From contig CACJUF010000013.1 of the NCBI GenBank assembly GCA_902596515.1, positions 1 through 35,954 on the forward strand: 35,954 nucleotides of DNA. Direction: 5' to 3'. Below the pieces are notes generated by a model that worked only from the letters and a program-made list of their open reading frames with translations, did not search any database and was not told the origin of the DNA. Each line of letters opens with the position of its first letter. Positions within the stretch are counted from its first letter, which is position 1. Below, one piece after another: positions 17,055-28,255 of the stretch. The translations under genes were made by a program, and so were the position numbers. This stretch comes from an uncultured Pelagibacteraceae bacterium (GTDB lineage: Bacteria > Pseudomonadota > Alphaproteobacteria > Pelagibacterales > Pelagibacteraceae).

Positions 17055-18472
17055 TAAATTATATTGATTTTTGAAACTACATCAATCAATTCACTAGGAA
17101 AAATAAAGTACATTAAAATTAGTATTGTAGAAACTGTTAAGGATAACTTCAACCAAAGGTTATGATCTTTGTCATAACTATCTTTTTCCTCATCAAAATA
17201 CATTATCTTAATAATTCGCAAGTAATAAAACGCTGCTACTACTGTTGATAATAGTCCAACAATAGCTAAAAAATACATTGACTGTTCAATGACAGATTTA
17301 AAAATATAAAATTTTGCAAAAAAACCAGCTAGTGGTGGTATTCCGGCTAGAGAAAATAGAATTATCAATAATGAAATTGAAAGCAAGGGATGATTTTTTG
17401 ATAATCCTGATAAATCATCTATTTGTTCATAATAAATATTGTTTCTTCTCATCATTAACAAACATGAAAAAAAACCTAAGTTCATGATAATATAAATGGT
17501 CATATAAATAACTGAGCTTTGTATCCCTTCATTAGACCCAGTTGCTAAACCTGCTAATGCATATCCAATATGACTAATAGAACTATAAGCTATAAGTCTT
17601 TTAAGATTTTTTTGTCCTATTGCTGCTATCGCACCAAAAAGCATGGATGCGATTGATAAAAAAACTAAAATCATTTGCCACTGATCAATAAGATTTAAAA
17701 AAGGAACATATAAAAATCTTATAAACACGGTTAACGCTGCTATTTTAGGAACCATTGTAAAAAATAATGTTACTGATGTTGGCGACCCTTCATAAACGTC
17801 TGGGGCCCACATATGAAAAGGTACAGCAGAAATTTTAAACGCTAAACCTACCAAAATAAAAACTATTCCAAAAGTAATAACATATTCATTTGTATTAAAT
17901 TGGGTTGAAATAACATTAAAATTTGTTGAACCTGTAAAACCATAAATCAAAGAACAACCGTACAATAATAAACCTGAGGATAATGCACTTAAAACAAAAT
18001 ATTTTAATCCTGCTTCAGATGATTTTAATTGATCTCTATTAAATGTTGCCAAAACATACAAGGCTAATGACTGTAGCTCTAAACCCATATAGAAAACAAT
18101 TAGATCATTAGAGCTGATCATAATCATCATGCCCAATACAGAACTTAGAATTAAAATTGGGTATTCAATTTTGAAAATTTTAAAGGTTCTTAAATAATTT
18201 GATGAAATTAGCAAAACTACAAAAGCAGCCAATAAAGTTATAATCTTCATGAATGATGACAAATAATCAATGATAATACTCTCATTAAATAAAGTTGTCG
18301 GATTAATACTTAAAATTTCATTAAATGTAATGACTGCTGTAATTAATAAAACTAATAATGAAATATTATGAATTATTTTTGAACTATCTTTTTTAAAAAC
18401 CCCTAAGATAAGTAAAAACATTATTGATAATGAGATAAAAATTTCTGGAAATATTAATTCAATATTATTCAT
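17054..18472 (-). CDS. nuoN: NADH-quinone oxidoreductase subunit N
   Basis: NuoN is one of the three antiporter-like proton-channel subunits in the membrane arm of complex I. The 472 residues form about 14 membrane helices. Charged residues that define the proton path are present inside the membrane: E132 in MGLELQSLAL, K213 in AFKISAVPFHMWAPDVYEGS and K243 in MVPKIAAL. The AFKxxAxPFHxWxPDVYxG signature is diagnostic for this subunit. It is the last gene of the nuo set and overlaps nuoM by four bases and birA by one, so complex I and the biotin ligase appear translationally coupled. Confidence 0.97.
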   Translation of the reverse strand: MNNIELIFPEIFISLSIMFLLILGVFKKDSSKIIHNISLLVLLITAVITFNEILSINPTTLFNESIIIDYLSSFMKIITLLAAFVVLLISSNYLRTFKIFKIEYPILILSSVLGMMIMISSNDLIVFYMGLELQSLALYVLATFNRDQLKSSEAGLKYFVLSALSSGLLLYGCSLIYGFTGSTNFNVISTQFNTNEYVITFGIVFILVGLAFKISAVPFHMWAPDVYEGSPTSVTLFFTMVPKIAALTVFIRFLYVPFLNLIDQWQMILVFLSIASMLFGAIAAIGQKNLKRLIAYSSISHIGYALAGLATGSNEGIQSSVIYMTIYIIMNLGFFSCLLMMRRNNIYYEQIDDLSGLSKNHPLLSISLLIILFSLAGIPPLAGFFAKFYIFKSVIEQSMYFLAIVGLLSTVVAAFYYLRIIKIMYFDEEKDSYDKDHNLWLKLSLTVSTILILMYFIFPSELIDVVSKINII

Positions 18473-19953
18473 TGTTTACTTGCAACACTGAAATTATATG
18501 TATCTATTAAATCTCTTATTGAAACTTCAATAGTGTTAATTAATGGTTCTGGATAAAAACCGAAATATAAAGTTGGTATAGCTAAACAGGTGAGCGTGAA
18601 CGCCTCTGATTTATTTAAATCAATCATTTTTTTTAACTCAGAGTTTATTAGTTTTCCAAAAATAACTCTTTTGTACAACCAAAGCATATATGCTGCTCCA
18701 ATGATAACTCCTAAACTAGCTAATACTGCTACTAAAAAATTATCTTTAAAAGCAGCCATTAAAATTAAAAATTCACCAACAAACCCACTTGTTCCTGGTA
18801 ATCCTAAAGCAGCTAAAGTAAATACCATAAATAAAATAGCATATTTAGGTATAACATTAACAATACCTCCATAGGTTGCGATCAATCTAGAATGCATTCG
18901 ATCATAAACAACACCAACACATAAAAATAAAGCTGCTGATACTAGACCGTGACTGATCATTTGAATTATACTTCCTTCAATACCTTGCTGTTGGATTGTA
19001 AATATACCTAAAGTAACAAACCCCATATGGGCCACAGAAGAATAAGCTATTAATTTTTTCATATCCTCTTGCATTAAAGCTATTAAGGACGTGAAAATGA
19101 TCGCGATAACACTTAATGTATAAATTAAAGGAGTAAAAACCTCTGAAGCGGAGGGAAATAATCCCAAAGAAAATCTTATAAATCCATAGCCTGCCATTTT
19201 AAGTAAAATAGCAGCTAACAACACCGATCCTGCTGTTGGAGCTTCAACGTGTGCATCTGGAAGCCATGTATGAACTGGCCACATTGGAGTTTTTACTGCA
19301 AATGAACTAAAAAAAGCTAGCCACAACAAATTTTGATATTTCGTGTCTATACCTAATTCATAAAGTTGAACAACATCTGTGGTACCTGTGATCCAATAAA
19401 TTGAAATTATTGCTACTAACATTAGAACTGATCCCAAAAGAGTAAATAAAAAAAACTTAAAAGCAGAATAAACTCTTCTAGCTCCACCCCAAATTCCAAT
19501 AATTAAAAACATTGGGATTAATCCAGCCTCGAAAAATAAGTAAAAAACAACAAGATCTAGAGAACAAAAAACGCCTATCATGAAAGTTTCCATAACAAGT
19601 ATAGCTATTAAAAATTCGTTTAATCTTTTCGTGACTGAATTATTGACTGAAATTATACATAGAGGTGTAATAAATGTTGTAAGAATTATAAAAAGTATTG
19701 ATATTCCATCAACTCCTACTTTGTAATTAATTAAACCTTTGATCCAAATTCTATCTTCAACAAATTGGAAAGTAGAAGTTGTTTGGTCAAATAAAAACCA
19801 TAAATAAATAGATAAAAAAAAGTTTACTAGAGATGTAAATAAGGCAACATATTTTGCAGTAATCTTATTTTCACCTTTACTTTTTGTAAAAAATAGAAAG
19901 AGTGCTCCAATAGAAGGTAAAAGTATTAATGAAGAAAGAATTGGAAAATTCAT
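18469..19953 (-). CDS. nuoM: NADH-quinone oxidoreductase subunit M
   Basis: NuoM is an antiporter-like proton-pumping subunit of complex I. The 494-residue protein has the expected membrane helices and the functional residues E142 (YLFFEAGLIPMF), K221 (FAVKTPMWPVHTWLPDAHVE) and K252 (LLKMAGYGFIR), matching E. coli E144, K234 and K265. The motif HTWLPDAHVEAPTAGSV is characteristic. It overlaps nuoL by one base and nuoN by four, fitting equal production of the three antiporter-like subunits. No unusual insert or missing residue is seen. Confidence 0.97.
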   Translation of the reverse strand: MNFPILSSLILLPSIGALFLFFTKSKGENKITAKYVALFTSLVNFFLSIYLWFLFDQTTSTFQFVEDRIWIKGLINYKVGVDGISILFIILTTFITPLCIISVNNSVTKRLNEFLIAILVMETFMIGVFCSLDLVVFYLFFEAGLIPMFLIIGIWGGARRVYSAFKFFLFTLLGSVLMLVAIISIYWITGTTDVVQLYELGIDTKYQNLLWLAFFSSFAVKTPMWPVHTWLPDAHVEAPTAGSVLLAAILLKMAGYGFIRFSLGLFPSASEVFTPLIYTLSVIAIIFTSLIALMQEDMKKLIAYSSVAHMGFVTLGIFTIQQQGIEGSIIQMISHGLVSAALFLCVGVVYDRMHSRLIATYGGIVNVIPKYAILFMVFTLAALGLPGTSGFVGEFLILMAAFKDNFLVAVLASLGVIIGAAYMLWLYKRVIFGKLINSELKKMIDLNKSEAFTLTCLAIPTLYFGFYPEPLINTIEVSIRDLIDTYNFSVASKQ

Positions 19954-21866
19954 TATTTAACAATTAAGAAGGTTAAAAAAGCAGAAAAACCAAGTAACAT
20001 TATAAATGCATATTGATAAATATAACCACTTTGAAATTTATTGGCTTTAATAGAAACTTTTTTAATTATCCCAGAAATACCATCAGGTCCAAAGCCATCG
20101 ATAACTTTAACATCAAAAAATTTCCACAAAAATAAACCAAATTTTTTCGAAGATTTTACAAATAATGTTTCGTAAATTTCGTCAAAATACCATTTATTTA
20201 ACAAAAATTTATATAGTGGCTCATTAATATTCACTAGTTGAGCTGGGAAATTCTTATTTTTTACGAATAAATAATAAGCAAGTGGTATAGATAAAGTTAC
20301 TAATGTTGGGGTTAAAACTAAAAACCACAATGGTGGGTGATCAGTGCTTAGAGGTTCTAAAAAGAAAATCGATTTATTCCAAAAATTATTAATTGCCTCA
20401 TAACCTATAAATAAATCTTTAAAAATAAATCCAGCAAAAATCGCTCCAATAGATAATATTATCAAAGGTACTAACATAACTAGTGGAGACTCATGTGTTT
20501 CCTCGATATTGAGTTTCTTGTTGTTATATTGTCCATGAAAAGTTTTAAACATCAGTCTCCAGGAATAAATTGATGTTAAAAAAGCTGTTAATATACCTAT
20601 TCCAGCTGCATAATATCCTGTTGTAGTCCCACTTAAATATGCAAATTCTATAATTGCATCCTTAGAATAAAAACCAGATAGCAAAGGAAATCCTGTTAAC
20701 GCTAAAGTTCCAATTATCATTAGAGCATAAGTGTATGGCAATTTTCTCCATACTCCTCCCATATTATTTATGTTTTGCTCATCTTTAAAAGCATGAATAA
20801 CAGACCCTGATCCTAGAAATAATAATGCCTTAAAAAAAGCATGAGTAAATAAATGAAACATTGCAACATTATATGCACCTACACCAGCAGCAAAAAACAT
20901 ATAACCTAATTGACTACAAGTAGAATAAGCTATGATTTTTTTTATGTCTGTTTGAACTAAAGCTACACTCGCTGCAAAAAAAGCGGTACTCATACCTACT
21001 ACAGTGACAATATTTAAAGCTAACTCTGAATATTCGTATATCGGTGAACATCTTACAACTAAAAAAACTCCGGCAGTAACCATAGTGGCTGCATGAATCA
21101 AAGCTGAAACAGGTGTTGGACCTTCCATTGCATCTGGCAACCAGGTATGTAAAAAAATTTGAGCCGATTTACCCATAGCACCAATGAATAATAAGATACA
21201 AATTAAATCTACAGCATTAATCTTAATACCTAAAAAATTAAGATTTTCATCTATAACTGTTGGGATTTGATTAAAAACTTCTGTGTAGTTTACAGATCCG
21301 AATAAATAAAAAATCAAAAAAATACCAAGAGCAAAACCAAAATCTCCAACTCTATTTACAACAAACGCCTTAATAGCTGCTGCATTTGCAGTTTCTTTTT
21401 TAAACCAAAAACCAATTAAAAAATAAGAACAAAGGCCTACCCCCTCCCAACCAAAAAATAATTGAATAAAATTATCAGCCGTTACCAACATTAACATGGC
21501 AAATGTAAATAACGATAAGTAAGCCATAAATCTAGGTTTATGAGGATCATGGGACATGTATCCAATTGAATAGATATGAACCAATGCAGAAACAAAAGTT
21601 ACAACCACTAACATTACTGATGACAATGCATCTATTTTCATTGACCAGTTTACATCTAGTGATCCAGAATTAATCCATGTAGCAATTTTGATATTTTCCT
21701 CGTATTCATTAAAAATTACCTCATAAAATACAATTGCTGAAAGAATAGCTGAAATTGATACCAACAAACTTGTAACTATTTCAGAATTTCTGTCGCCTAT
21801 AAATTTACCAAAAAAACCAGATATAATTGATGCGATTAATGGTAATGCTATAATTGAAATTTCCAT
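19953..21866 (-). CDS. nuoL: NADH-quinone oxidoreductase subunit L
   Basis: NuoL is the distal antiporter-like subunit and carries the long lateral helix that runs along the membrane arm. The 637-residue length fits. Visible residues are E141 in FFGWEGVGLCSYFLIGFW, K233 in IGAMGKSAQIFLHTWLPDAM, and the EGPTPVSALIHAATMVTAGV signature. The C-terminal part (about 490-637) contains the lateral helix and ends in a hydrophobic anchor, QYAFIMLLGFSAFLTFLIV. It starts one base after nuoK and overlaps nuoM by one base. Confidence 0.97.
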   Translation of the reverse strand: MEISIIALPLIASIISGFFGKFIGDRNSEIVTSLLVSISAILSAIVFYEVIFNEYEENIKIATWINSGSLDVNWSMKIDALSSVMLVVVTFVSALVHIYSIGYMSHDPHKPRFMAYLSLFTFAMLMLVTADNFIQLFFGWEGVGLCSYFLIGFWFKKETANAAAIKAFVVNRVGDFGFALGIFLIFYLFGSVNYTEVFNQIPTVIDENLNFLGIKINAVDLICILLFIGAMGKSAQIFLHTWLPDAMEGPTPVSALIHAATMVTAGVFLVVRCSPIYEYSELALNIVTVVGMSTAFFAASVALVQTDIKKIIAYSTCSQLGYMFFAAGVGAYNVAMFHLFTHAFFKALLFLGSGSVIHAFKDEQNINNMGGVWRKLPYTYALMIIGTLALTGFPLLSGFYSKDAIIEFAYLSGTTTGYYAAGIGILTAFLTSIYSWRLMFKTFHGQYNNKKLNIEETHESPLVMLVPLIILSIGAIFAGFIFKDLFIGYEAINNFWNKSIFFLEPLSTDHPPLWFLVLTPTLVTLSIPLAYYLFVKNKNFPAQLVNINEPLYKFLLNKWYFDEIYETLFVKSSKKFGLFLWKFFDVKVIDGFGPDGISGIIKKVSIKANKFQSGYIYQYAFIMLLGFSAFLTFLIVK

Positions 21867-21867
21867 T

Positions 21868-22179
21868 TTATCCTTTTAATTTATCTATCTCTTCAACTCT
21901 TATAGTTCCCGCATTTCTGTAATAGACTACTATTATAGCAAGACCAATAGCTGCCTCAGCAGCTGCTACAGTTAAAATAAATAATGTGAAAACTTGACCA
22001 GTTAAATCACCGAGATAAATAGAAAATGATACTAAATTAATGTTCACAGCTAATAATATCAGCTCAATACTCATCAAAATCACGATAATATTTTTTCTAT
22101 TAAGAAAGATACCTATGACACCAATGCTAAAGATAACCGCTCCTAAAGTAAGATAATGTCCTAAACCTATTTCAATCAT
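21868..22179 (-). CDS. nuoK: NADH-quinone oxidoreductase subunit K
   Basis: NuoK is a small three-helix membrane subunit of complex I that contributes to the proton channel next to NuoN. The 103-residue protein keeps the two buried glutamates, E39 ([13 protein letters not shown]) and E75 ([12 protein letters not shown]), matching E. coli E36 and E72. The length is standard. It overlaps nuoJ by eight bases and is followed after one base by nuoL. Confidence 0.97.
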   Translation of the reverse strand: MIEIGLGHYLTLGAVIFSIGVIGIFLNRKNIIVILMSIELILLAVNINLVSFSIYLGDLTGQVFTLFILTVAAAEAAIGLAIIVVYYRNAGTIRVEEIDKLKG

Positions 22180-22807
22180 CTATCTTTACACCCTTATTTG
22201 ATTGAACTTCTAAAACTTCAATGCCTTCAGACCTTTCTCTAGAAATTTGTTTTAAATAACTTTGAGTTTTTACTCCTTCTCTTCGTCTAAAGGTAAGAAC
22301 GATTGCACCAATCATTGCAATTAATAATATCATTCCACTAATTTGAAAAATATGAATATAATCAGTATACAAAACCTGGCCTAATGAGTGTGTATTACTT
22401 ATTTCATTAGAAATTTGAGTAGTATTTTGATCAGACAACTCGGGTTTATATTTCCAACCACCTACAACAATAATTAATTCAAAAAAAATAATTGTGCTTA
22501 TAATTAAACCGACCGGAATGTGGCTAGAAGTAGTTGATTCAGAATTAAACCATTGATTTTTTTGTTGAGCAACATTTAACATCATTACAACGAATAAGAA
22601 TAAAACAGCTACTGCACCAACATATACAATCAGCATTATCATCCCTAAAAACTCCGCTCCAATCATTATGAAGAGACAAGAAATACTAATAAAATCTAAT
22701 ATTAAAAAAAAAACTGAGTGTACTGTATTTTTTGAAACTGTAACCATGATGGCTGAAATGACTGCAATAATCGAAAAAACATAAAAAAATATTGCATGGG
22801 CTACCAT
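22172..22807 (-). CDS. nuoJ: NADH-quinone oxidoreductase subunit J
   Basis: NuoJ is a membrane-arm subunit of complex I next to NuoA, H and K. The 211 residues contain five hydrophobic helices, including the conserved third-helix region [20 protein letters not shown] with its pi-bulge-type YVGAVAVLF motif and MMLN after it, and a final helix ending in [12 protein letters not shown] charged C-terminal tail follows, rich in Glu, Arg and Lys. The gene lies four bases after nuoI and overlaps nuoK by eight. Confidence 0.96.
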   Translation of the reverse strand: MVAHAIFFYVFSIIAVISAIMVTVSKNTVHSVFFLILDFISISCLFIMIGAEFLGMIMLIVYVGAVAVLFLFVVMMLNVAQQKNQWFNSESTTSSHIPVGLIISTIIFFELIIVVGGWKYKPELSDQNTTQISNEISNTHSLGQVLYTDYIHIFQISGMILLIAMIGAIVLTFRRREGVKTQSYLKQISRERSEGIEVLEVQSNKGVKIDD

Positions 22808-22811
22808 AAAT

Positions 22812-23297
22812 TTACCTATAAGGATTATCTGATTTTATATTCGCTGCTAAAATATTTTCCCATCTATCACCATTATCAAGTAATTTTTCTTTAGTATAAT
22901 AAAGCTCTTCTCTTGTTTCTGTTGAAAATTCAAAATTTGGTCCTTGTACTATTGCATCAACAGGGCATGACTCTTCACACAAACCACAATAAATACATTT
23001 CATCATGTCAATATCGTAACGCGTAGTTTTTCTGCTTCCATCAGATCTTTCAGCTGACTCGATTGTAATTGCTTGTGCTGGACAGACTGCCTCACACAAC
23101 TTACATGCTATACATCTCTCTTCACCATTTGGATATCTTCTAAGTGCATGCTCTCCTCTAAATCTTGGGCTAATTTTTCCTTTTTCAAAAGGATAATTTA
23201 TTGTTTTTTTTGTTTTAAACATTTCTCTTAAGGCGATTAGTAAGCCATTTGCAAAATCAACCATGAATATTGTTTTTAAAAATCTTGTAATTTTCAT
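22812..23297 (-). CDS. nuoI: NADH-quinone oxidoreductase subunit I (two 4Fe-4S clusters)
   Basis: NuoI is the ferredoxin-like peripheral subunit that carries clusters N6a and N6b and passes electrons toward NuoB. The 161-residue sequence has two complete CxxCxxCxxxCP motifs: C62, C65, C68, C72 and C101, C104, C107, C111. An amphipathic N-terminal helix ([17 protein letters not shown]) anchors it to the membrane arm. The fit to the alphaproteobacterial form is good (about 160 residues). It directly abuts nuoH with no spacer. Confidence 0.97.
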   Translation of the reverse strand: MKITRFLKTIFMVDFANGLLIALREMFKTKKTINYPFEKGKISPRFRGEHALRRYPNGEERCIACKLCEAVCPAQAITIESAERSDGSRKTTRYDIDMMKCIYCGLCEESCPVDAIVQGPNFEFSTETREELYYTKEKLLDNGDRWENILAANIKSDNPYR

Positions 23298-24296
23298 TTA
23301 TAGTGTAGGTAAAAGGTTAAAATAAAATAAATAACTAGCAGTCAAAACAACATAGGTAAGAGAAAATGGAAGGAATATCTTCCAACCTAATCTCATTAAT
23401 TGATCATATCTATATCTTGGTACAACTGCTTTAACTAATGCAAATAAAATAAATAAAAGTAATATTTTTAGAATTAACCAAATAGCTCCTGGAATCAAAT
23501 TAAATGGATATAAATCAATAGGTGAGAGCCAGCCTCCCAAAAATAAAATCGATCCTAAAGCACACATTAATAAAATATTTGCGTACTCTCCCAACCAAAA
23601 CATTGCATACATCATACCAGAATATTCAGTTTGATATCCAGCAACTAATTCTGCTTCGGCTTCAGGTAAATCAAAAGGTGGTCGATTTGTTTCTGCTAAA
23701 GCAGAAATAAAAAATATTACAAACATTGGAAATAAAGGGATTATAAACCAGATATTTTGTTGAGCTAAAACGATATCACTTAAATTTAATGATCCTACAC
23801 ACAAAAGAACATTAATGATGATTATGCCAATTGAAACCTCATAAGAAACCATCTGCGCGGCAGATCTTATTGACCCTAAAAAAGGATATTTGGAATTGGA
23901 AGCCCAACCCCCCATGATAATTCCATAAACTCCGAGTGAAGAAATAGCAAAAATATATAGTATCCCAACATTAATATTAGCTAAAACTTGATCTTCTCCA
24001 AAAGGTATAACTGCCCAAGCTATTAAAGCTAAAGTCATTGTAATTATTGGAGCTAAAATAAAAATAATCTTATTAGAACTTGCTGGAATTATAATCTCTT
24101 TAAAAATATATTTTAATGCATCAGCTAATGACTGTAATAAACCAAAAGGACCTACAACATTTGGACCTTGTCTTTTTTGAACAAAAGCCCAAACTCTTCT
24201 ATCTAACCAAACAATCATAGCCACAGAAACTAAAACTGGAACAAGAAGAAAGAGGATTTTGTAAACTTGCTCAAAAACTAAATTTAAATATTCCAT
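23298..24296 (-). CDS. nuoH: NADH-quinone oxidoreductase subunit H
   Basis: NuoH is the membrane subunit that forms the quinone chamber and the start of the proton path. The 332 residues form eight membrane helices. The diagnostic motifs are [20 protein letters not shown] in the first loop and the acidic, quinone-site loop [19 protein letters not shown] followed by [10 protein letters not shown]. The length and all acidic residues of this loop are as expected. It lies three bases after nuoG and abuts nuoI. Confidence 0.97.
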   Translation of the reverse strand: MEYLNLVFEQVYKILFLLVPVLVSVAMIVWLDRRVWAFVQKRQGPNVVGPFGLLQSLADALKYIFKEIIIPASSNKIIFILAPIITMTLALIAWAVIPFGEDQVLANINVGILYIFAISSLGVYGIIMGGWASNSKYPFLGSIRSAAQMVSYEVSIGIIIINVLLCVGSLNLSDIVLAQQNIWFIIPLFPMFVIFFISALAETNRPPFDLPEAEAELVAGYQTEYSGMMYAMFWLGEYANILLMCALGSILFLGGWLSPIDLYPFNLIPGAIWLILKILLLFILFALVKAVVPRYRYDQLMRLGWKIFLPFSLTYVVLTASYLFYFNLLPTL

Positions 24297-24299
24297 TAT

Positions 24300-26333
24300 T
24301 TATCCTTCAGTACCAGTTCGTTTAACTTCTAGCTTTGAATTGTTACAATTCAACATTGTTTTTGACGAACGTGCAATTACATTTGAAAAATAGTAATCCT
24401 TATATGTTATTTTAAGGACTTCATCCTCAAAATTAATTAAATCTACTTTATTGTTAGAGTGATTTTCTTGTCTTTCTTTTTTCAAGTTAAGATAATTAAA
24501 CATACTGCTCTCTAATTCATCTTTATCATTAAAAAGTTTTCTATTATTCGTAAATTCAGCAAGATCATTTATAATTTCCCAATCTTCTTTAGCATCTCCT
24601 GGCGGATATGAAGCTTTATAAGCTTTTTGGATTTTTCCCTCTAAATTAGTATAATGACCTGATTGTTCTGTATAAGCTGCTCCTGGTAAAATAATATCTG
24701 CTAGTTCTGCACCATTATCTCCGTGACTTCCTACATATATTACAAATTCATTTTTTTTATTAAATTTAAGATTATCCTGTCCTATTAAAAAAACTAAATC
24801 AAATTCATTTTCATTCAGTTTCTTTATTAATTCATTTGATGGATCAATTATATCAAGATCTAAACTCCCAACTGTAGCTGCATCGGTAGGTAAAAAATTA
24901 AAAGGGCTCCAATCATCAGTAAATTTATTATTATTCAATAAAAAGTTTTTAAATGAACTAAACAAAAATTCAGCTGAATTAGATCTTAAAAAAGACTCTC
25001 CAAATATTATTAATGGTTTTTGAGCATCAATAATATCGTTTGCAAGTGCATTTTTATTCTCAAAAATATCTTTGATTGTTTGAGTTTTTCCATCAAGGCT
25101 TTGATAAGGATAAGTTAGATCACCTACATCATTTAAAGAAACAATTTTGACTTTATTTTTAAGATAAGCTTTTCGAATTCTTGCATTTAGCATTGTAGCT
25201 TCAAATCTTGGATTAGTACCAATTAACAGAATAAAATCTGACTCCTCAATACCATTAATCGTTGAATTGAATAAATAGTTTTCTCTTTTAGAGCTATCAA
25301 TAAACATATCAAATGATCTAGACTCATAATTTTTTGTGTCTATAGTTCTTTCTAAAAATTCCTTAAATATGTAGCTAGCCTCCATATTTGTCAGATCACC
25401 CACAAATCCAGCTATTTTATCTTTGTCGGTATTTTGTATTTTTGATTTTATAATTTTAAAAACTTCATCCCATGAAGCTTTTTCAAACTTATTATTATAT
25501 TTGATATATGGTGAATCTAGTCTTTGATTTAAAAGACCGTCACAAGCATATCTTGTTTTGTCTGATATCCATTCCTCATTTATATCCTCATTAATTACTG
25601 GTAGTACTCTTTTTACCTCCCAGTCATATGTGTCTACTCTTATATTTGATCCAACAGCATCCATTACATCAATAGTATCAGTTTTTTTTAACTCCCAGGG
25701 TCTTGCTTCAAACACATAAGGTTTAGACGTAAGGGCTCCTACAGGGCAAAGATCTATTACATTACCTGATAATTCTGATTGTATTGATTTTTCTAAGTAT
25801 GTTGTGATTTGCATATCTTCACCTCTACCTATTGCACCTAATTCAGGCACGCCAGCAATTTCTGTTGCAAATCTAATGCATCTAGTGCAATGAATGCATC
25901 TGGTCATTTGTGTCTTAATAAGTGGACCCATGTTTTTATCAGGAACTGCTCTTTTATTCTCTTTAAATCTTGATTTATCAATTCCATAAAACATTGACTG
26001 ATCTTGAAGATCACATTCACCACCCTGGTCACAAACAGGACAGTCCAAAGGATGATTTGCTAATAAAAATTCCATTACGCCCTTTCTAGATTTTTCTATT
26101 TTGGGAGTATTTGTTTTTATAACCATGCCCTCAGCAGCAGGCATTGCACAAGAGGCTATAGGTTTTGGAGATTTTTCCATCTCAACAAGACACATTCTGC
26201 AATTTCCAGCAATTGATAGTTTTTCATGATAGCAAAATCTAGGAATTTCTACTCCAGCTTTTTCACAAGCTTGTAGAACAGTCAAACCTTCTTCTACTTC
26301 AACTTCTATATCGTTTACTTTTAATTTAAGCAT
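24300..26333 (-). CDS. nuoG: NADH-quinone oxidoreductase subunit G (Fe-S chain)
   Basis: NuoG is the large peripheral subunit that holds several Fe-S clusters. The 677-residue protein has a 2Fe-2S ferredoxin domain with C34, C45, C48 and C62, the His-plus-Cys 4Fe-4S site with H94, C98, C101 and C107 ([14 protein letters not shown]), and a second 4Fe-4S site with C146, C149, C152 and C196. The remainder (about 215-677) is the molybdopterin-oxidoreductase-like domain, without cofactor motifs. The extra N7 site of E. coli (908 residues) is not visible, which is normal for this class. It overlaps nuoF by eight bases. Confidence 0.97.
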   Translation of the reverse strand: MLKLKVNDIEVEVEEGLTVLQACEKAGVEIPRFCYHEKLSIAGNCRMCLVEMEKSPKPIASCAMPAAEGMVIKTNTPKIEKSRKGVMEFLLANHPLDCPVCDQGGECDLQDQSMFYGIDKSRFKENKRAVPDKNMGPLIKTQMTRCIHCTRCIRFATEIAGVPELGAIGRGEDMQITTYLEKSIQSELSGNVIDLCPVGALTSKPYVFEARPWELKKTDTIDVMDAVGSNIRVDTYDWEVKRVLPVINEDINEEWISDKTRYACDGLLNQRLDSPYIKYNNKFEKASWDEVFKIIKSKIQNTDKDKIAGFVGDLTNMEASYIFKEFLERTIDTKNYESRSFDMFIDSSKRENYLFNSTINGIEESDFILLIGTNPRFEATMLNARIRKAYLKNKVKIVSLNDVGDLTYPYQSLDGKTQTIKDIFENKNALANDIIDAQKPLIIFGESFLRSNSAEFLFSSFKNFLLNNNKFTDDWSPFNFLPTDAATVGSLDLDIIDPSNELIKKLNENEFDLVFLIGQDNLKFNKKNEFVIYVGSHGDNGAELADIILPGAAYTEQSGHYTNLEGKIQKAYKASYPPGDAKEDWEIINDLAEFTNNRKLFNDKDELESSMFNYLNLKKERQENHSNNKVDLINFEDEVLKITYKDYYFSNVIARSSKTMLNCNNSKLEVKRTGTEG

Positions 26334-27654
26334 TCTTATCTAACAAGTGCTGATCCACCAAATAAGGAATATTCTGAGTTTCTTTTACAATTGGATCAAA
26401 ATTATTTCTTTTTTTAATTTCATCTTTAAAATGTCTTAACAAACCTTGAACAGGCCAAGATGAACCCTCACCAAATGCACATATTGTATGACCTTCAATT
26501 TGTTTAGTTACATCACCTAACATTTCAATTTCATCTTTTGAAGCCTCTCCTTTAGCCATTCTCTCAAGCATTCTCCACATCCACCCTGAACCCTCTCTAC
26601 AAGGTGTACATTGACCACAGCTTTCATGCTTATAGAATCTAGCTATTCTTGCCATACATTTAATTATGTCTTGATCTTTATTTATAACGACTACTCCTGC
26701 TGTACCTAGCCCGCTTTTTTCAGCAACTAAAGAGTCAAAATCCATTGTTAGTGTTTCACACTTTTCTTTGGGAATAAGTGGCATTGAAGATCCTCCAGGT
26801 ATTACAGCTTGTAGATTGTCCCAACCGCCTATTACACCTCCTGCATGAACTTCTATTAACTCTTTCAAAGGTATGTTCATTTCCTCCTCAACATTACATG
26901 GATTATTTACATTTCCAGAAATACAAAATATTTTAGTACCAGTATTTTTTTCTCTACCCAAGGAAGCAAACCATTTACCACCTCTTCTTAGAATTGTTGG
27001 AACTACAGCTATGGTCTCAACATTGTTAATTATTGTTGGACATCCATATAAACCAATTAATGCTGGGAAAGGTGGTTTTAATCTCGGCTGACCTTTGTTA
27101 CCTTCAATGCTCTCGAGCAATGCAGTCTCTTCTCCACAGATATAAGCTCCTGCACCGTAATGTATATAAATATCTAAATCCCATCCAGTTCCAGCCGCAT
27201 TTTTTCCAATTAATTTTTTTTCATAAGCTTCGTCAATTGCAGCTTGAAGTTTTTGTCCATCTACAAAATACTCACCTCTTATATAAATATAACAAACATG
27301 TGCTTGAATTGCATATGAAGCTATTAAACAACCCTCAATGAGTTTATGAGGTTCAAACCTTAAGATATCTCTATCTTTACAGGTACCTGGCTCTGACTCA
27401 TCACCATTAATAACAAGGTAGTGAGGTCTAGATCCAACTTCTTTTGGTGCAAATGACCACTTAAGACCAGTAGGAAAACCTGCTCCCCCTCTTCCTCTTA
27501 ATTGAGAGTCTTTCATTTCATTTATGATCCAGTCTCTACCTTTTTCAGTAATTGCTTTTGTATTCACCCAATCACCTCTTTTTTGAGCTGAAGTTAAATC
27601 TGAACCCAAATCGTTATATAAATTTTGAAAAATTCTATCTTGATCCTTAAGCAT
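26326..27654 (-). CDS. nuoF: NADH-quinone oxidoreductase subunit F (NADH/FMN-binding)
   Basis: NuoF binds NADH and FMN and starts electron transfer in complex I. In its 442 residues the glycine-rich FMN/NADH loop [14 protein letters not shown] (53-66), [34 protein letters not shown] (167-185) and the N3 4Fe-4S ligands C346, C349, C352 ([11 protein letters not shown]) and C392 are all present. The size fits mitochondrial and alphaproteobacterial 51-kDa subunits. It overlaps nuoE and nuoG by eight bases each. Plus-strand frames inside this gene have no independent support. Confidence 0.97.
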   Translation of the reverse strand: MLKDQDRIFQNLYNDLGSDLTSAQKRGDWVNTKAITEKGRDWIINEMKDSQLRGRGGAGFPTGLKWSFAPKEVGSRPHYLVINGDESEPGTCKDRDILRFEPHKLIEGCLIASYAIQAHVCYIYIRGEYFVDGQKLQAAIDEAYEKKLIGKNAAGTGWDLDIYIHYGAGAYICGEETALLESIEGNKGQPRLKPPFPALIGLYGCPTIINNVETIAVVPTILRRGGKWFASLGREKNTGTKIFCISGNVNNPCNVEEEMNIPLKELIEVHAGGVIGGWDNLQAVIPGGSSMPLIPKEKCETLTMDFDSLVAEKSGLGTAGVVVINKDQDIIKCMARIARFYKHESCGQCTPCREGSGWMWRMLERMAKGEASKDEIEMLGDVTKQIEGHTICAFGEGSSWPVQGLLRHFKDEIKKRNNFDPIVKETQNIPYLVDQHLLDKNA

Positions 27655-28255
27655 TTTTTAATTCCATTAATGTTTTTCTACCATTTTCTGGTTCATTATT
27701 TATGCGTCCTCTGTATGAACCTGGTTTTGGTATTTCATCTTTTAAAATTTTATCTAAAATTTCTAACGTTTTTTCTTTGTCTAAATCTTCATAATAATCA
27801 TCATTAATTTGCATCATTGGAGCAGTGACGCAAGCACCTAAGCACTCTACTTCCATCCATGAACAATTTTTATCTGGTAATAATTCAGATTCATTTTCGG
27901 AAATTTTTTCTTTGCAGGCCTCAACTAATTTACTAGCTCCCCTTATCATACAAGGTGTTGTAGTACAAACTTGAATGAAATATTTTCCAACTGGTGATAA
28001 GTTGAACATACTATAAAAAGTCGCTACTTCATAAACTTTTATGTAAGGCATATCTAGAAGTTTCGCTATATATTTCATTGCAACTAAAGGTATCCAATTA
28101 TCATTTTGTTTTTGAGCTATATATAACAACGCCATGACGGCACTTTGTTGCTTTCCTTTAGGATATTTTGAAATAATTTTATTTGCTGCCTCTAAAGAAG
28201 ATGAATTAAATTCAAAACTCTCTGGTTGATCTTTGGCTGGTCTCTTTAAACTCAT
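27647..28255 (-). CDS. nuoE: NADH-quinone oxidoreductase subunit E (2Fe-2S)
   Basis: NuoE is the 24-kDa thioredoxin-fold subunit carrying cluster N1a, sitting beside NuoF. The 202-residue sequence has the ligand pattern C97-x4-C102 (VCTTTPC) and C138-x3-C142 (ECLGAC). Before these lies [19 protein letters not shown], a strong family signature. The C-terminal tail (about 175-202) after IPKPGSYRG is a basic extension common in alphaproteobacterial NuoE. It overlaps nuoD by four bases and nuoF by eight. Confidence 0.97.
   Translation of the reverse strand: MSLKRPAKDQPESFEFNSSSLEAANKIISKYPKGKQQSAVMALLYIAQKQNDNWIPLVAMKYIAKLLDMPYIKVYEVATFYSMFNLSPVGKYFIQVCTTTPCMIRGASKLVEACKEKISENESELLPDKNCSWMEVECLGACVTAPMMQINDDYYEDLDKEKTLEILDKILKDEIPKPGSYRGRINNEPENGRKTLMELKNA

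Noticed and set aside
27033-27341. A 102-codon plus-strand frame inside nuoF
   Set aside because: Antisense to conserved nuoF sequence; composition (many His, Leu, Tyr) reflects the complement of nuoF codons.
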